64,000 bases of DNA from Siderastrea siderea (lineage: Eukaryota; Cnidaria; Anthozoa; Scleractinia; Rhizangiidae). The number at the start of each line of letters is the position of its first letter. Within the stretch, counting starts at the first letter, position 1. Both the position numbers and the translations under genes were made by a program. Where the stretch lies: contig OZ034975.1 in NCBI GenBank assembly GCA_964030785.1, positions 21,223,142-21,287,141 on the forward strand, written 5' to 3'. Positions 11,054-22,216 of this stretch are shown in pieces. The notes beneath the pieces were generated by a model. The model ran no database searches, was not told where the DNA came from, and saw only the letters and a list, made by a program, of their open reading frames with translations.

Positions 11054-11370
11054 TTATCTTATGAGGTCAGTTTTAACATATCCGATGATCAATCCCGTAG
11101 CTTTTAGCCCCTCTCCGGCTCTATACGTAGCAAGTTGTTGAGTACTTTCAATAGCATCTGAGTCTTTTCTACTGCCTTGTCTTTCTGTGAACTGCCCACA
11201 CTTTTAAATTGAGGATCGTATGTGTGGCTCCAAAATGACACGGTAAAAGCCAGGATAAGACCTCTCTGGTTTGTAATTTAAGACCAGTGTATACTGCGTG
11301 ACAGCAGCGTTTTCGCGACCACCCAAAAATGTTCGACGGTTGCCTCGCGGGGCCAGAAGAAATCTCGACG
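11054..11370 (-). pseudogene. Decayed coding fragment, homologue of 7881-8054
   Basis: On the minus strand one frame reads NAAVTQYTLVLNYKPERSYP, then GFYRVILEPHIRSSI, one TAA stop (11214-11216), then KCGQFTERQGSRKDSDAIES and LKATGLIIGYVKTDLIR before its final stop. A neighbouring frame holds RRDFFWPREATVEHFW just upstream, so a frameshift separates the two. It matches the plus-strand fragment at 7881 in the EHFW and QYT-VL-YK strings. Unknown function; clearly broken by at least one stop and one shift. Confidence 0.45.
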
Positions 11371-12675
11371 TTTCTTCATCACAAAAGAGTTATTAAGGTA
11401 AGATTTGCTTTATAAATAGTTGGGTCACACTTTATTGGTCTTCTTTACCATTGTTTTGGAAAAAAACGGAAGGCAGAAAACCGGACTTTGTTGTGAAAGA
11501 AAAATGTTTCAAATTTATCCAAATTTGCCGATGTTAATCACCAACAACCAAAGTTTGCCTTTGCCAAAAAAACGTATTTGCGAGCCAAAATCTGTCCTGT
11601 TTTCAGCTGATGGCTTTATTTGAGGTTCTATTAATTAGTAAGTACCAAACATTGTGAAACTTTTCTTTAAAAAATGGAATTGGCGCGTGTTATTTGAAAA
11701 CGCTGGTCATTACTTCCCCGCCTGTCAAGGTCAAAAGGTCGTCTTCGCTTGGTAAATAGGGTGTAGATAAAGCGCTCCCAAAATTTACCATTCCATTTAC
11801 CCAAAAACATTTTTTCATCAAATCGTACAGAAAAGATTGCTTATTCCAACAAGTATACTCTCAGCTGCGAAAGCCATATACCAGAATAATGCGTGTATAT
11901 TAGGGTCATTCACTTTTTCGCAAAAATGAAAAATGAAAAGTGTCGGCTCAATTTAATTTTTTTAACCTCTTTAGAAAATGAAAAACGAATTTCGTACAAT
12001 TCATTTTTTAATTTTCATTTTTTTCTGAAGCTCGAAAAATGAAAAATGAATTTAGTGTTTGGGTAATTTCATTTTTTAACCTCTTCAAAAAAATGGAAAA
12101 CAAATTCCGTGTGGTTCATTTTCCAATTTTCATTTTTTTCTGGAAAATTGTAAAATGAAAAATGAATTGAGTTTTTGCTTAATTTTCCGTTTTTTTGTAA
12201 AAAAATTGGAAAATGAAAAATAGAAATTCATTTTTCATTTTTCTTAAAAATAGTGTCACTCTATACGTGCTTTCAGAATCACGTAATTCACGCATTTGGG
12301 CGCACTTTTTTGCTTAATAGAAGAGCGAAATGCCTGAACTCTCTGCGGGTCTGGGAAATTCAGACGAATTTATCACATTATCAAGAGGACATGGTGAGGC
12401 CAGAGTGGAAAGAAAGCTGAAGAAAACTTAAGTAAACACGGAACGACTGTCAGTTATGTTTGGGGTAAGTTAACTGATGCGAAATCAACGCTTCCATTCA
12501 TGAAAAATGCAGCAGTCAATTGAACGCCATTTTAGTGAAGCTTATCGTAGGTCTTATTACAGAAGCTGAGAAGACACTTGCTAAAGGGTGAAGCGGCTAA
12601 AAATGAAACAAAAAAGTCATTTGAACGCTTTCATGGCGTAGTTAATTTACTGTAGTTATCCTTGCCACATTTCAG

Positions 12676-13114
12676 TTCGAAAAAAACTCCCTTCACGGGG
12701 TTGACGAGTTTCGAGGAGATACGGGAATAGCCCGCCCTTCGAAGGATGAAAGGTTTGATCTCTCCTCGTTTTCAGATGGTACCTTTGTGATGGTCGAGGT
12801 TAACAGCCTCAGCTCGAAGTATTCGGTAAAACTTAAGGTCTTTAAGTTCAGTTTCTTCCACAAACACTGCAACAACAGCCAGTTCATTCTCTCCTCAGTT
12901 CAGGTTAAAACAAAGTTAAATTGGTAAATTCATGGTTCTGAAAAGTGACGCATGTTATTAACGCGAATTTTTATGCACTTTAATTTAGGTCATTGTTAAT
13001 TAAAATTACACTATTTTACAGCAAAGTAACATGCCATCTACCTCTCCTTCAGAGTCAGTCGACACATCGTCATTCAATATTAATTCTGAAATGTCTTTAC
13101 ATTCGCCAAAGTAA
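12676..13114 (+). CDS. Two exon-like coding segments, unknown protein
   Basis: The first segment (12676-12903, 76 codons, both ends in phase 0) follows the acceptor 'gccacatttcag' and ends at 'cag|gttaa'. It reads GVDEFRGDTGIARPS, then DGTFVMVEVNSLSSKYSV and KFSFFHKHCNNSQFILSSVQ. A 118-bp gap ends in the acceptor 'ctattttacag', and the second segment (13022-13114) continues in the same phase as SNMPSTSPSESVDTSSF to a TAA stop. This could be the last two exons of a gene carried by the palindromic element. Neither segment starts with Met and I recognise no family. Confidence 0.45.
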
Positions 13115-13592
13115 CGATCATTATCTCCAAGGGGATAGCTCGGCTTCTTCTACTTTCTTGTGCAAAATCCCCACCGCCTGTTTTTTGCCATTTCATAGTC
13201 ACCTCAATACTAGGTATTTCCAGAACGCCTTGACCAAGCGGAGAAGGCTTGTATCTAATAGATTTGACCTCACCTCTTGTGTCAGCTCCTCTCTGCAGCA
13301 TACCAGATATATCGGCTGAGATCTATTGGAACATGTCCGACAGTAGAAGGGAATAGGGAAGCATCAAATAAAGCATCAATTTCGTGTTAAATGTATGCAC
13401 GTAAACATATACCCCACGGAAATTTGCGTTAATTAAATGGATATGAACTTTTCGAAAATTCGTGTTAATTTTGTAACAGGTAGATTTTCTTCGCGTTGTT
13501 AAAATGCTTTGTTATATTCCTATAATAAGGCACGCCGTACCCAGATCTCTTGTGGACGAAGCCAACGAGATTACGTTTCATGTTTAGCCGTT

Positions 13593-13781
13593 TCACCCTT
13601 TAGCCGGTGTCTTCTCTGCTTCTGTAATAAGACCTACGATAAGCTTCACCAAAATGGCGTTCAATTGAGTGCTGCATGTTTCATGAATAGAAGAGTTCGC
13701 ATCAGTTAACTTACCCCAAGCATAACTGACAGTCGTTCCGTTTTTACTTAAGTCTTCTTCAGCTTTCGATCCCGTCTGGCC
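13593..13781 (-). pseudogene. Coding-like segment in the right arm of the palindromic element
   Basis: An open minus-strand frame of 62 codons reads KAEEDLSKNGTTVSYAWGK, then LNAILVKLIVGLITEAEKTP. An adjacent frame upstream reads NSDEFITLSRRHGEARRD, so a frameshift may split one protein. The left arm (about 12360-12600) carries a more damaged inverted copy. Function unknown; probably from the same source as the exons between the arms. Confidence 0.35.
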
Positions 13782-14718
13782 TCACCATGTCTTCTTGATA
13801 ATGTGATAAATTCGTCTGAATTTCCCAGACCCCAAGAGAGTTCAGCCATTTCGCTCTTCAATTAAGCGAAAAAGTGCGCTCGAAATGCTTGAATTACGTG
13901 ATTCTGAAAGCACGTATAGAGTGACACTTTATTTTTTGGAAAAATGAAAAATGATTTCTGTCTATTTTTCATATTCCAATTTTTTCACAAAAAACGGAAA
14001 ATTAAGCGAAAACTCAATCCATTTTTCATTTTTCAATTTTCCAGAAAAAATGAAAATTGAAAAATGAACCACACGGAATTTGTTTTTCATTTTTTGACGA
14101 CGTTAAAAAATTAAATTACCCAAACACTAAATTAAATTCATTTTTCATTTTTCGAGCTTCAGAAAAAAATGAAAATTAAAAGATAAATTGTACGAAATTC
14201 GTTTTTCATTTTCTAAAGAGGTTAAAAAAATTAAATTGAGCCGACACTTTTCATTATTCATTTTTGCGAAAGAAATGAATGACCCTAATATACACGCATT
14301 CAGAATGCTTTTTTTGGTCCTGAATTTCGCCATTTTTTAGCGTGCGACTTAATTCCGCTCGAAGCGGTTAAATTTTAAAAATCTGTTAAAAATTCTGGTT
14401 TCCATCGATTTCAAATTTGACAAAGCAAACATGACAAGGAAATATCCTACTTATACTACATGGCTTTGATATTGATATTCATATCTTCACAATTCAAGAC
14501 GAGCGGTTGATTTAAGTGACATTTTCAAGTCGTTTTTACCTGGTCACGAGCCATCGGAATGATAAAGTCGTCGTAACGGCAAAATATTTACCGGAATAAA
14601 CTAAAACTTATATTTTTATAAATGGTTTGGGAAGACCTTTATTGTGACAAAGTTTGGCAATTTTCGATTTTTCTATCTTGCATGGTCCTAGGTGAAAGTT
14701 ACGGATAGCCGCTCTTAA

Positions 14719-15765
14719 GGAAGAATCGGTAAACCTGAGCTCACCAGTTTCCACCAGAGAGTGAGAGAAGCGGGAGAGAAAATCTTGGGATACAAAAAAA
14801 GGAAGAAGGAACATGGGACATGGGACAAGATCATAGAAAGAAAACAGATCAAGGAACCGATAAACTCACATGATCAGAGAGAGTGAAAGACCGCTACAGA
14901 AAGAACTACCAAGGCCTGCAAAAGGAAGTAAAGATGGCAAACAAGGAAAGCAGGACTAGATAGAAAACCCGGCTGATAAAGCAGAAGAGGCTACGGCACA
15001 GCAAGACTTAAAGACGCTACCATGCCCAAGGGCAATCGCAAACGGGTGTATTGGCGAGTGAAAGATGAGAAGGCAGAGTTTTATTCTGCATAGAAGACAA
15101 CTTGGATGATGGCAGGAGCATTTCCACAGTATCTTTAGCCCACCAGAACCTGAAAAAAACAGCACCAATCCGTGCAGCAGCACAGCACGTGAACATAAAC
15201 ACTGATCTTCCGTCAGTTCGAGAAATCAGTGACGCCATCAGCAAGATGAAGAATGGTAAAGTGCCTGGAGCAGACGACATCAGTGCTGATCTCCTACAGG
15301 CAGAAAAATATCTGACATTCACCACCGTTTCGAATTTTTTCTGCGAAATATGGATATCTGAGAACATGCTTGAAGATTGGAAGACTGATCTGATCGTGAG
15401 GCTTAAGAAAAAGGGAGATCTGTTGGATTGTAACAACTGGAGGAGTATAACTCTCTTGAGTCTCACAGGCAAAGTGTTCTGTAAAGGAAAAGCTGGTATC
15501 CGTAAAGGAAGATCCTTCAGTGAAGACATCTCTACTCTTAGGCAGATCTTGGAGCAGGCGAAAGAATGGAACTGCACAGTCTATGCCAACTTCATAGACT
15601 TTTAAAAAGCATTCGACAGTATCTACAGAGAAATGTTATGGGGCATACTGTGACACTACAAGATACCATTCAAGATAGTCAATATTGTCAGAATGCTGTA
15701 CCGTGACCGTCAAGCCCAAGTCATCTGCGGAAACACTAATACCGAGCCTTTCATTATCAAACATT
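14719..15765 (+). pseudogene. Array LINE L2, linker and RT N-part
   Basis: Continues the LINE interrupted at 7093 ('aaggaagaatcggtaaacc'). It reads KMKNGKVPGADDISADLLQA, EIWISENMLEDWKTDLIVRL, KGDLLDCNNWRSITLLS and FIDF, then TAA (15603-15605) at the same codon as two L1 copies. RT motif A, KAFDSI, follows in frame. A short deletion is visible where the GKVFSK part should be. Just after 'ccgagcctttcattatc' the sequence jumps back to the endonuclease of another copy, a recombination or duplication joint. Confidence 0.86.
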
Positions 15766-18290
15766 CTTGGAATTGAAACCACTGGGTGAAAGACTCGTCA
15801 CGGCTAAATTCAACTCCAAGCACGCTAAACTCACTGTTATTACGTTTACGTGCTCACAGGAGATGGAGACGATACAAGTAAAGACCCTTTTATGACCAGT
15901 TACTGCAAACTATTCAAGAAGTATTATAGCATGAAGTGCTCTGTGTGATTAAAGATTTCAATGGTCGCGTTGGGAATGACAGTGAAGGCTGCACAAGATC
16001 ACTGGGAAGGACGGTTGCGGAACATCAACAACAATGGCCACAGATTCTGGTGTGAGCAAGACAGATCATGTCATCATGTCATCTTAGCAAGTGGAAGAAC
16101 TCGCTCCAACCGTGAAGGCACAAAGAGGAGAAATCACCAGCTGTTGTTTGAAATGCTTGCCATCACGCTGCGCAAAGCCAAAATTAAAGACACAATGACA
16201 AGAATTAATGCCGCTAAACTAAAGGTTGCACAGACCAAGGCAGCATTTCAGCTGGAACTTAGAAACTGGTTTCAAGCCCTTGAGGAAGAATCGGTAAAAC
16301 CCGAGCTCAGCAGTTTCCACCAGAGAGTGAGAGAAACGGGAGAGAAAATCTTGGGAGAGAAAATCTTGGGATACAAACAAAAGGAAGAAGGAACATGGAA
16401 CATAGGACAAGATCATAGAAAGAAAACAGATCAAGGAACCGATAAACTCACATGATCAGAGAGAGTCAAAGACCGCTACAGAATGAAATACCAAGGCCTG
16501 GAAAAGGAAGTAAAGATGGCAAAGAAGGAAAGCAGGACTACATAGAAAACCCGGCTGATAAAGCAAAAGAGGCTACGGCACAGCAAGACGTAAAGACGCT
16601 GTATACCATACCCAAAGGCAATCGCAAATGGGTGCATTGGCGCCAGAAAGATAAGAAGGCAGAGTTTTATTCTGCGTAGACGACAACTTGGATGATTGCA
16701 AGACCGTTTGCACAGTATCTTTAGCCAACCAGAACTTGAAAAAAACAGCACCAATCCGTGCAGCAACACAGCACGTAACCATAAACACTGATCCTCCGTC
16801 AGTTCGAGAAATCAGTAACGCCATCAGCAAGATGAAGAATGGTAACGCGCCTGGGGCAGACGGCATCAGTGCTGATCTCCTACAGGCAGAAAAATGTCTG
16901 ACATTCACCATCCTTTCGAAGTTTTTCTGCGAAATCTGGATATCCAAGAACATGCTTGAAGACTGGTCTGATCCTGTGGGTTGCGAAAGAGGGAAATCTG
17001 TCGGACTGGAACAACTGGTGGGGTATAAGGCTCTTGAGCTGCACAAGCAAAGTGCTCAGTAAGTTCATGCTAAAGCTCTTTACTGCCAATCTGGAGAACG
17101 ATATTCGTAAAGAAAAAGCCGGCTTCCGTAAAGAGAGATCCTGCAATGACCTCATCTCTATACTCTTAGGCAGATCTTGGAGCAGGCGAAAGGATGGAAC
17201 AGCACACTCTATGCCAACTTCATAGACTTTGAAAAAGCATTCGTCAGTATCTACAAAGAAACGTTATGACGCATACTGACACTACGGAATACCATCCAAG
17301 ATAGTAAATATTGTCAGAATGCTGTACCGTGACCGCCAAGCCCAAGTCATCTGCGGAAACAAGCTGACAGAGGTTCTTATTATCCAAACAGCAGATGCGT
17401 ACTGTCTTCGTTCCTATTTTTCTCTCTGTATTGATTGGGTCATAAAGAGCGCAACAAAAGTTCAAAGAGGTACCTGATGGACTCTCTACCAACTGCTCAG
17501 TGACCTTGACTTTGCGGACGACATCTAACTCCTAGCCCACCCCCACAAAGCCATGCAGGACAGGACTGCAGACCTAGTATCCAATGCTTGGACTCAAGCT
17601 AAGCACGAAGAAACCTAAGCACATGAGAATGAACCATCCCTCACATGCACCAATCATCCTGCATGGAACTGCGGTCGAAGAAGTCCACGTACGAGTCCAC
17701 GTACCTAGGCTCCAAGATGGCCACCAAATAACACATTGAGGTAGCAATGGAAACAAGGCTCTCCAAGGGAGGAAAAACATTTGCCTTCCTAGAAAACATC
17801 TGTAAAGGCAAGAGGATCAGCTTTAAAACAAAACTCTGCTTCCTCAACAGTAACACTCTCACCACAGAGCTGTATGGGTGCAAGTCATGGAAGTTCAGGA
17901 AAGGCATCGGCTGCAAACTCGACACATTCCTTAATCGCCACTTACGCCGAATCCTGAACATGTTCTGGCCTAACACCACGCTGAGCTACCCTGGACAGTC
18001 TCAGCAAAGAACATCAGTCCCTAGGTTAAGAACTGATGGTGGCGCTGGATCGGCCATATCCTCAGAATGAAATCATCTGCTATCCTCAGGGTCAGCATGC
18101 ATTGGACTCCACCTGGGAAAAGAGGAAGGGGAAAGACAGAGAGGAACTTCGCGACGGAGTGCAAAAAACGAGATGCGGGTGGATGGAATCAGCTGATAAG
18201 AGCTGAGGAAGAACGCAAAAGACAGGCAGCAGTGCGGGGATCTAGTCATGGCCTTATGTGGCCAATGGCGGAAGAAGATTGAAAGAGTGA
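15766..18290 (+). pseudogene. Array LINE L2b, endonuclease C-part to 3' end
   Basis: A second partial copy starting within the endonuclease (FNGRVGNDSEG near 15960). The linker follows (LKVAQTKAAFQLELRNWFQA), then RT (ISKMKNGNAPGADGISADLL near 16830; motif A region EKAFVSI, where the catalytic Asp codon GAC has become GTC). Motif B is the defective QTADAYC variant near 17390, and FADDI is followed by a TAA near 17520. The C-terminal part is fairly well kept (RISFKTKLCFLNSNTLTTEL, RHLRRILNMFWPNTTLSY). Multiple shifts. It runs into satellite S3. Confidence 0.86.
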
Positions 18291-18876
18291 TTACCGTTTC
18301 AACTCACTTTTTTACAAGCTTTTTTATGTCTATAGCAAGTTTTCGCCTTGTATAGCGCATAAGGAATTTTGCCATTATGAATCACCTGAAAAGTCAATTT
18401 TTTTTAATTTCGGTGACTGCAGCATATTTTGGGGGTTTTAGCCTTGTTTGACGCGTATGAAATTTTCTTCATTGTGACACGGAAAAATTCCAGTTTTTAA
18501 AATATCCCTGAGACAGCTCAAACAACTTGTTTTATAATGAATTCGATGTCTGTTGCACATTCTGCAAGTTTTAACCCTGTACGATGCATAACCAATTTTG
18601 TCCATTAAACCTCACCGGAAAGGTCGATTTCTCAAATTTTTCCGGGACCACCTCAAATCACTGGTTTTATGAGAAATTTCGTTGTCTCTATCACGTTGCA
18701 CCAGTATTAGCGAAGTACGGCACATCACGAATTCCGTCCATCATGAGCCACTTCAAACCTCGATTTCTCGAAATTTGCCCGGGACGGGTTAAATCGCCTG
18801 TTTAAAAATGATTTCCTTGTCTGTACCGCATTCTGGAAGTTTCAACACATCCTACAGTTCTAATATATGATATTCC
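18291..18876 (+). repeat. Satellite block S3 (short, about five units)
   Basis: Begins like the complete blocks but stops after the unit with 'tctaatatatgatatt', where it is joined directly to the endonuclease part of the next LINE without the leader. S5 shows exactly the same joint near 34097, so both derive from one rearranged ancestor. Confidence 0.85.
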
Positions 18877-19429
18877 AACATCCTTTTATGACCAGTTCCT
18901 TCAAGTCATTCAAGAGGTACTATCGCATGAAGTGCTCTGTGTGATTGGAGATTTCAATGCTCGCGTTCGGAGCGACAGTGAAGGCTGCGCAAGATCACGG
19001 GGAAGGACGGGTGTGGTAACATCAACAACAATGGCCACAGATTGGTGTACGAGCCAGATAGATGATGTCATCATGTTATCTGAGCAAGTGGAAGAACTCG
19101 CTCAAATCTTAAAGGCACAAAGAGGAGCAATCACCAGCTGTTGAGTGCAACGCTTGCCATCAAGGTGCACAAAACCAAAGTTAAAGAAGACAGCGTGAGA
19201 AGAATTAATGTCACTAAACTAAAGGTTGCACAGACCAAGGCAGCAGTTCAGCTGGAATTCAGAAACTGGCTCCCAACACTTGAGGAAGAATCGGTAGAAC
19301 CCGAGCTTAGCAGTTTCCACCAGAGAGTGAGAGAAGCGGGAAAGAAAATCTTGGGATTCAAAAAGAGGAAGAAGGAACAGAAAACAGAAAACAGATCAAG
19401 AAATCGATCAACTCAACATGATCAGAGAG
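18877..19429 (+). pseudogene. Array LINE L3, endonuclease C-part and linker
   Basis: Reads CVIGDFNARVRSDSEG, SQIDDVIM and then the linker INVTKLKVAQTKAAVQLEF. The endonuclease SDH motif is SNH here (GAT changed to AAT near 19120). The copy is interrupted at 'atcagagag' by the L1-like element and resumes at 26846. Confidence 0.83.
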
Positions 19430-19464
19430 TTTAGAGATCGCGAAGGGATTGGGGCGACCATGGT

Positions 19465-20205
19465 GTGGGGACGTGTATCAAATCGCTCCCGCAGAAGTTT
19501 GAGTTAAAGTTTATTCTTAAAGCCAGTAGTATAGTTTTAGCTGCAAAAAGAAAAGACAGGGAAAGTGGAAGCTCGGAAAGTGACATTTCCTCGCCAAAAC
19601 GAAAAAAATCTGCCAAAACAGCCCAACGTCTGACTCTATCAGCGTCGAAGCGTTTACTGACGAGTCCGCCACAGCACGAAATAGGGAGAAAATAACAACC
19701 CAACTAGAAGCAATTTTGAGCAGGCTCGACGGCGTCGAAACGAAGTTGGGGAAGCTAGAAGTAAATTCACTTTCTCTTCACTCTTTCACCTTTTTTCGCA
19801 TTTTTGCGCAGTCTTTCAATTCCATCTTATGATCAATTGTTCTATTCGAGAAGGAATATGCTGATTTTAAACTTCTTTCATTAAATGTTCGAGGGATTCG
19901 GTCTACAAAGAAAAGAAAGGCTCTTTTTATGTGATTAAATGAACGCAAATATGACATTGTATTTCTACAAGAAACATACAGCACGGTGGAAGTTGAAGAC
20001 ATCTGCAAAACAAAATGGCAAGGTAAGTTCTTCTTTTCACACGGTACTTATCGTAGCTGTGGGGTAATGGCCCTAGTAAGGAGTGATTTAGATTCTAATT
20101 TAAACTCTGTCAATGCCGATAATGAAGGGCGCTACTTAATAAAAAAGTTCAGCTTTCCTGCTTGTAAATATTTATGCACCTAATAAGGTGCAAGAGCAAT
20201 GTGAT
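19465..20205 (+). pseudogene. ORF1 remnant and ORF2 endonuclease start of L1-like copy A
   Basis: The ORF1-like part is Lys/Ser-rich with a basic cluster (SSPKRKKSAKTA). After a shift it has a short coiled-coil-like stretch (LEAILSRLDGVETKLGKLE). It is cut short and joined to ORF2: LSLNVRGIRSTKKRKA, FLQETYSTVE, KTKWQGKFFFSHGTYRSCGV, the N-terminal half of an APE-type endonuclease with the Asn and Glu motifs intact. A TGA follows 'KALFM', and the frame stops at 'KYLCT'. The middle of the endonuclease is deleted. In an intact element ORF1 binds the RNA and the endonuclease nicks the target. Confidence 0.75.
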
Positions 20206-22212
20206 TTTTTTGGAAACCGATACAAAATTTTTATCGGAGATGAAAACCTTCAACAATTAGAATATTTAAAGATAGAATATGATAATTTATATGAAAATTT
20301 AGCTCAAGGCGCAATAATTTGATCAAAAGCAACCTGGTATGGAAAAGGAGAGAAGAGCAATAATTATTTCTTAAATCTCGAATCACACAAAAAGGCAAAA
20401 AGCTCCGTCCGCAAAGTTTTTAATAAGGAGGGTACTTTAATTACTGATCCAAAAAATATTATGTATGAGATTGAAAAGTTCTACACGGATCTTTATAAAG
20501 ACGACTCTTTGACTTGCTTAACTCTTTTCTTGGGAACCCTGAAATACCCAGACTCCCCGCTGATAATACTCTAATCTGTGAAGGGAAATTCACAGTTGCC
20601 GAATATTTTAAAAGTCTTCAATTACTTGAGAACAACAAATCGCCAGGCGAAGATGGCCTAACAGTGGAATTCTATAAGGCCTTTTGGAACATTGTCGGAA
20701 ATCTGATGGTTGAGAGCCTAAATTACTCTTATGATCACGGAGAGTTGTCTAACTCACAGAACCAAGCTATTATAACACTTGTTGAAAAGAAAGATAAAGA
20801 CAGAAGGGATATATCAAACTGGAGGCCAATATCGCTCATAAATGTTGACGTAAAAATCATCAAAAGCCATCGGAAAAAGAGTACAAGCTGTTCTCCCTAA
20901 CATCATACGCCTTAATCAAAGTGCATATGTCAAAGACAGAACTATCTGTGATGCTGTAAGATCTATCGACGACGTTTTGGATTACATTAAAAAATATGAA
21001 ATTCAAGGAAGACTTATAGCGACTGACTTTAAAAAAGCGTTTGACTCTGTAAGTAGGGATTTCCTGTTTCGCACCCTTTCTGCTTTTCGTTTTGGACCTT
21101 CGTTTATTCAATGGATTAAGACTTTTTACAATATATCAACTTGCGTGATGAATAACGGTTTTGCTACTGCTCCTTTTGAAATTCAGCGAGGTGTAAGACA
21201 GGGAGACCCACTTTCCTCCTATTTGTTTATCATTGTCTTGGAGATTTTAAATATAAGTATACGAAGTAACAAAAACATCCAGGGAATAATGGTAGACAGA
21301 GAAGAAATAAAACTGCAGATTATTGTAGATGATTCAACGGCTTTTCTCCTGAACGATATTTCTATATTAAGATTTCTTAAGCTTCTAGAATTGTTTGGAG
21401 AGTGCTCTGGACTTAACATTAATCGTGACAAATCAGAAATTCTGTTACTTGGAAACTCCAGAAATTTATCCCTCGACCTTAACCTTCTTAACGGTATAAA
21501 GATTAAAAAAGCTCTCAAAATCCTCGGAATCTATTTCCCATATGACAATCGAACTAAACAAAAGTTAAATTTTGATGAATTAATGCACTCTATTAAGAAA
21601 AAGTTAAAAATACGGAGGTGGAGAGACTTGAACCTTATCGGCAGATTTCAAATAGTTAAAACGTTTATTATCCCAGTATTTTTATACCGCACGAGTATGA
21701 TTTGTTTAGATATAGAATTTGTTAACGAAGCTAATAAAATCATTTTTAACTTTATTTTGAAAGGAAGAAACAAAGTTAGACGTCTTGCTTTTGTGAGCGA
21801 GGTCGAAGATGGCGGACTCAAAACCTCACACCTCGACTACATTATAAGAACCCAGAGAATTCTTTGCTGTAAAGGACTCGCAAGTAAACAACCCAGCAAC
21901 TGGGAAACGATTTTAATGCATTATTTAAAACCTGTTGGCGGCAAGTTTATTCTATGTTATGACTTTGATGTAAAAAAATTGCCTGTCAAACTTCCAATTT
22001 TTTATGAAGAATGTTTAAAATATTTTGCAGAATGCTCGGCGGCAAGGCAAGATATTGCAAACAAGCTCACAGGTGGTGACTTTTCAAGAATTGTTCTGTG
22101 GAACAATAAAGCTATCTGTATTAATGTCAAATCAGTTTACAATCATAGACTCGCAGATAAGGGTATACTTAGATTAGGAGACCTGGTCTCTGAAGATAAC
22201 GAGCTCATTACA
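20206..22212 (+). pseudogene. ORF2 reverse transcriptase of L1-like copy A
   Basis: Linker remnants are followed by RT: NNKSPGEDGLTVEFYKAFWN, DISNWRPISLINVD, then after a frameshift near 20870 an open frame of 413 codons from 20977. Motif A is TDFKKAFDSVS, motif B is GVRQGDPLSSYLF (intact). The catalytic box reads IIVDDSTAF: both Asp are kept but the usual Phe-Ala are Ile-Val. The frame runs to the insertion point of copy B, and the same reading continues in phase at 25845 (RHKLREFKISPLD), which shows it was open when copy B landed. Confidence 0.85.
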
Positions 22213-22216
22213 AAGT

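Larger units (their letters stand above)
11888..14300. mobile_element. Palindromic DNA element inserted in the right TIR
   Basis: The ends 'aatgcgtgtatattaggg' and their perfect inverted copy are flanked by the 6-bp duplication 'cagaat' (11882-11887 and 14301-14306). The arms are about 700 bp and include an AT-rich stretch built from repeated 'aaaaatgaaaaatgaa' and its complement. The middle (about 12620-13570) is not palindromic and carries exon-like sequence. Superfamily unknown. Confidence 0.75.
7094..14714. mobile_element. Large TTAA-flanked DNA transposon with ~620-bp TIRs
   Basis: The element begins 'gagcggctatccgtaacttt' and ends with its reverse complement. TTAA flanks both sides (7090-7093 and 14715-14718), and the host LINE reads on across it (aagccctt, then aaggaagaatcgg). 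The terminal inverted repeats are about 620 bp. The right one is split by a second element (11888-14300), without which this element would be about 5.2 kb. TTAA duplication occurs in piggyBac and Kolobok superfamilies; I see no transposase, so the superfamily is open. The interior carries exon-like fragments and coral-type short repeats. Confidence 0.8.
11683..14714 (-). repeat. Right TIR of the TTAA element, split by an insertion
   Basis: Two pieces, 14301-14714 and 11683-11887, together form the inverted partner of the left TIR. They are separated exactly by the palindromic element 11888-14300, whose 6-bp duplication 'cagaat' marks the join. The left TIR shows the uninterrupted arrangement. 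Confidence 0.82.

Noticed and set aside
15017..15577. Minus-strand open frame of 186 codons in the array LINE (similar ones near 16573, 34307, 34739, 32661)
   Set aside because: They recur in every LINE copy at the same place because the LINE recurs. The plus strand carries the recognisable RT motifs.
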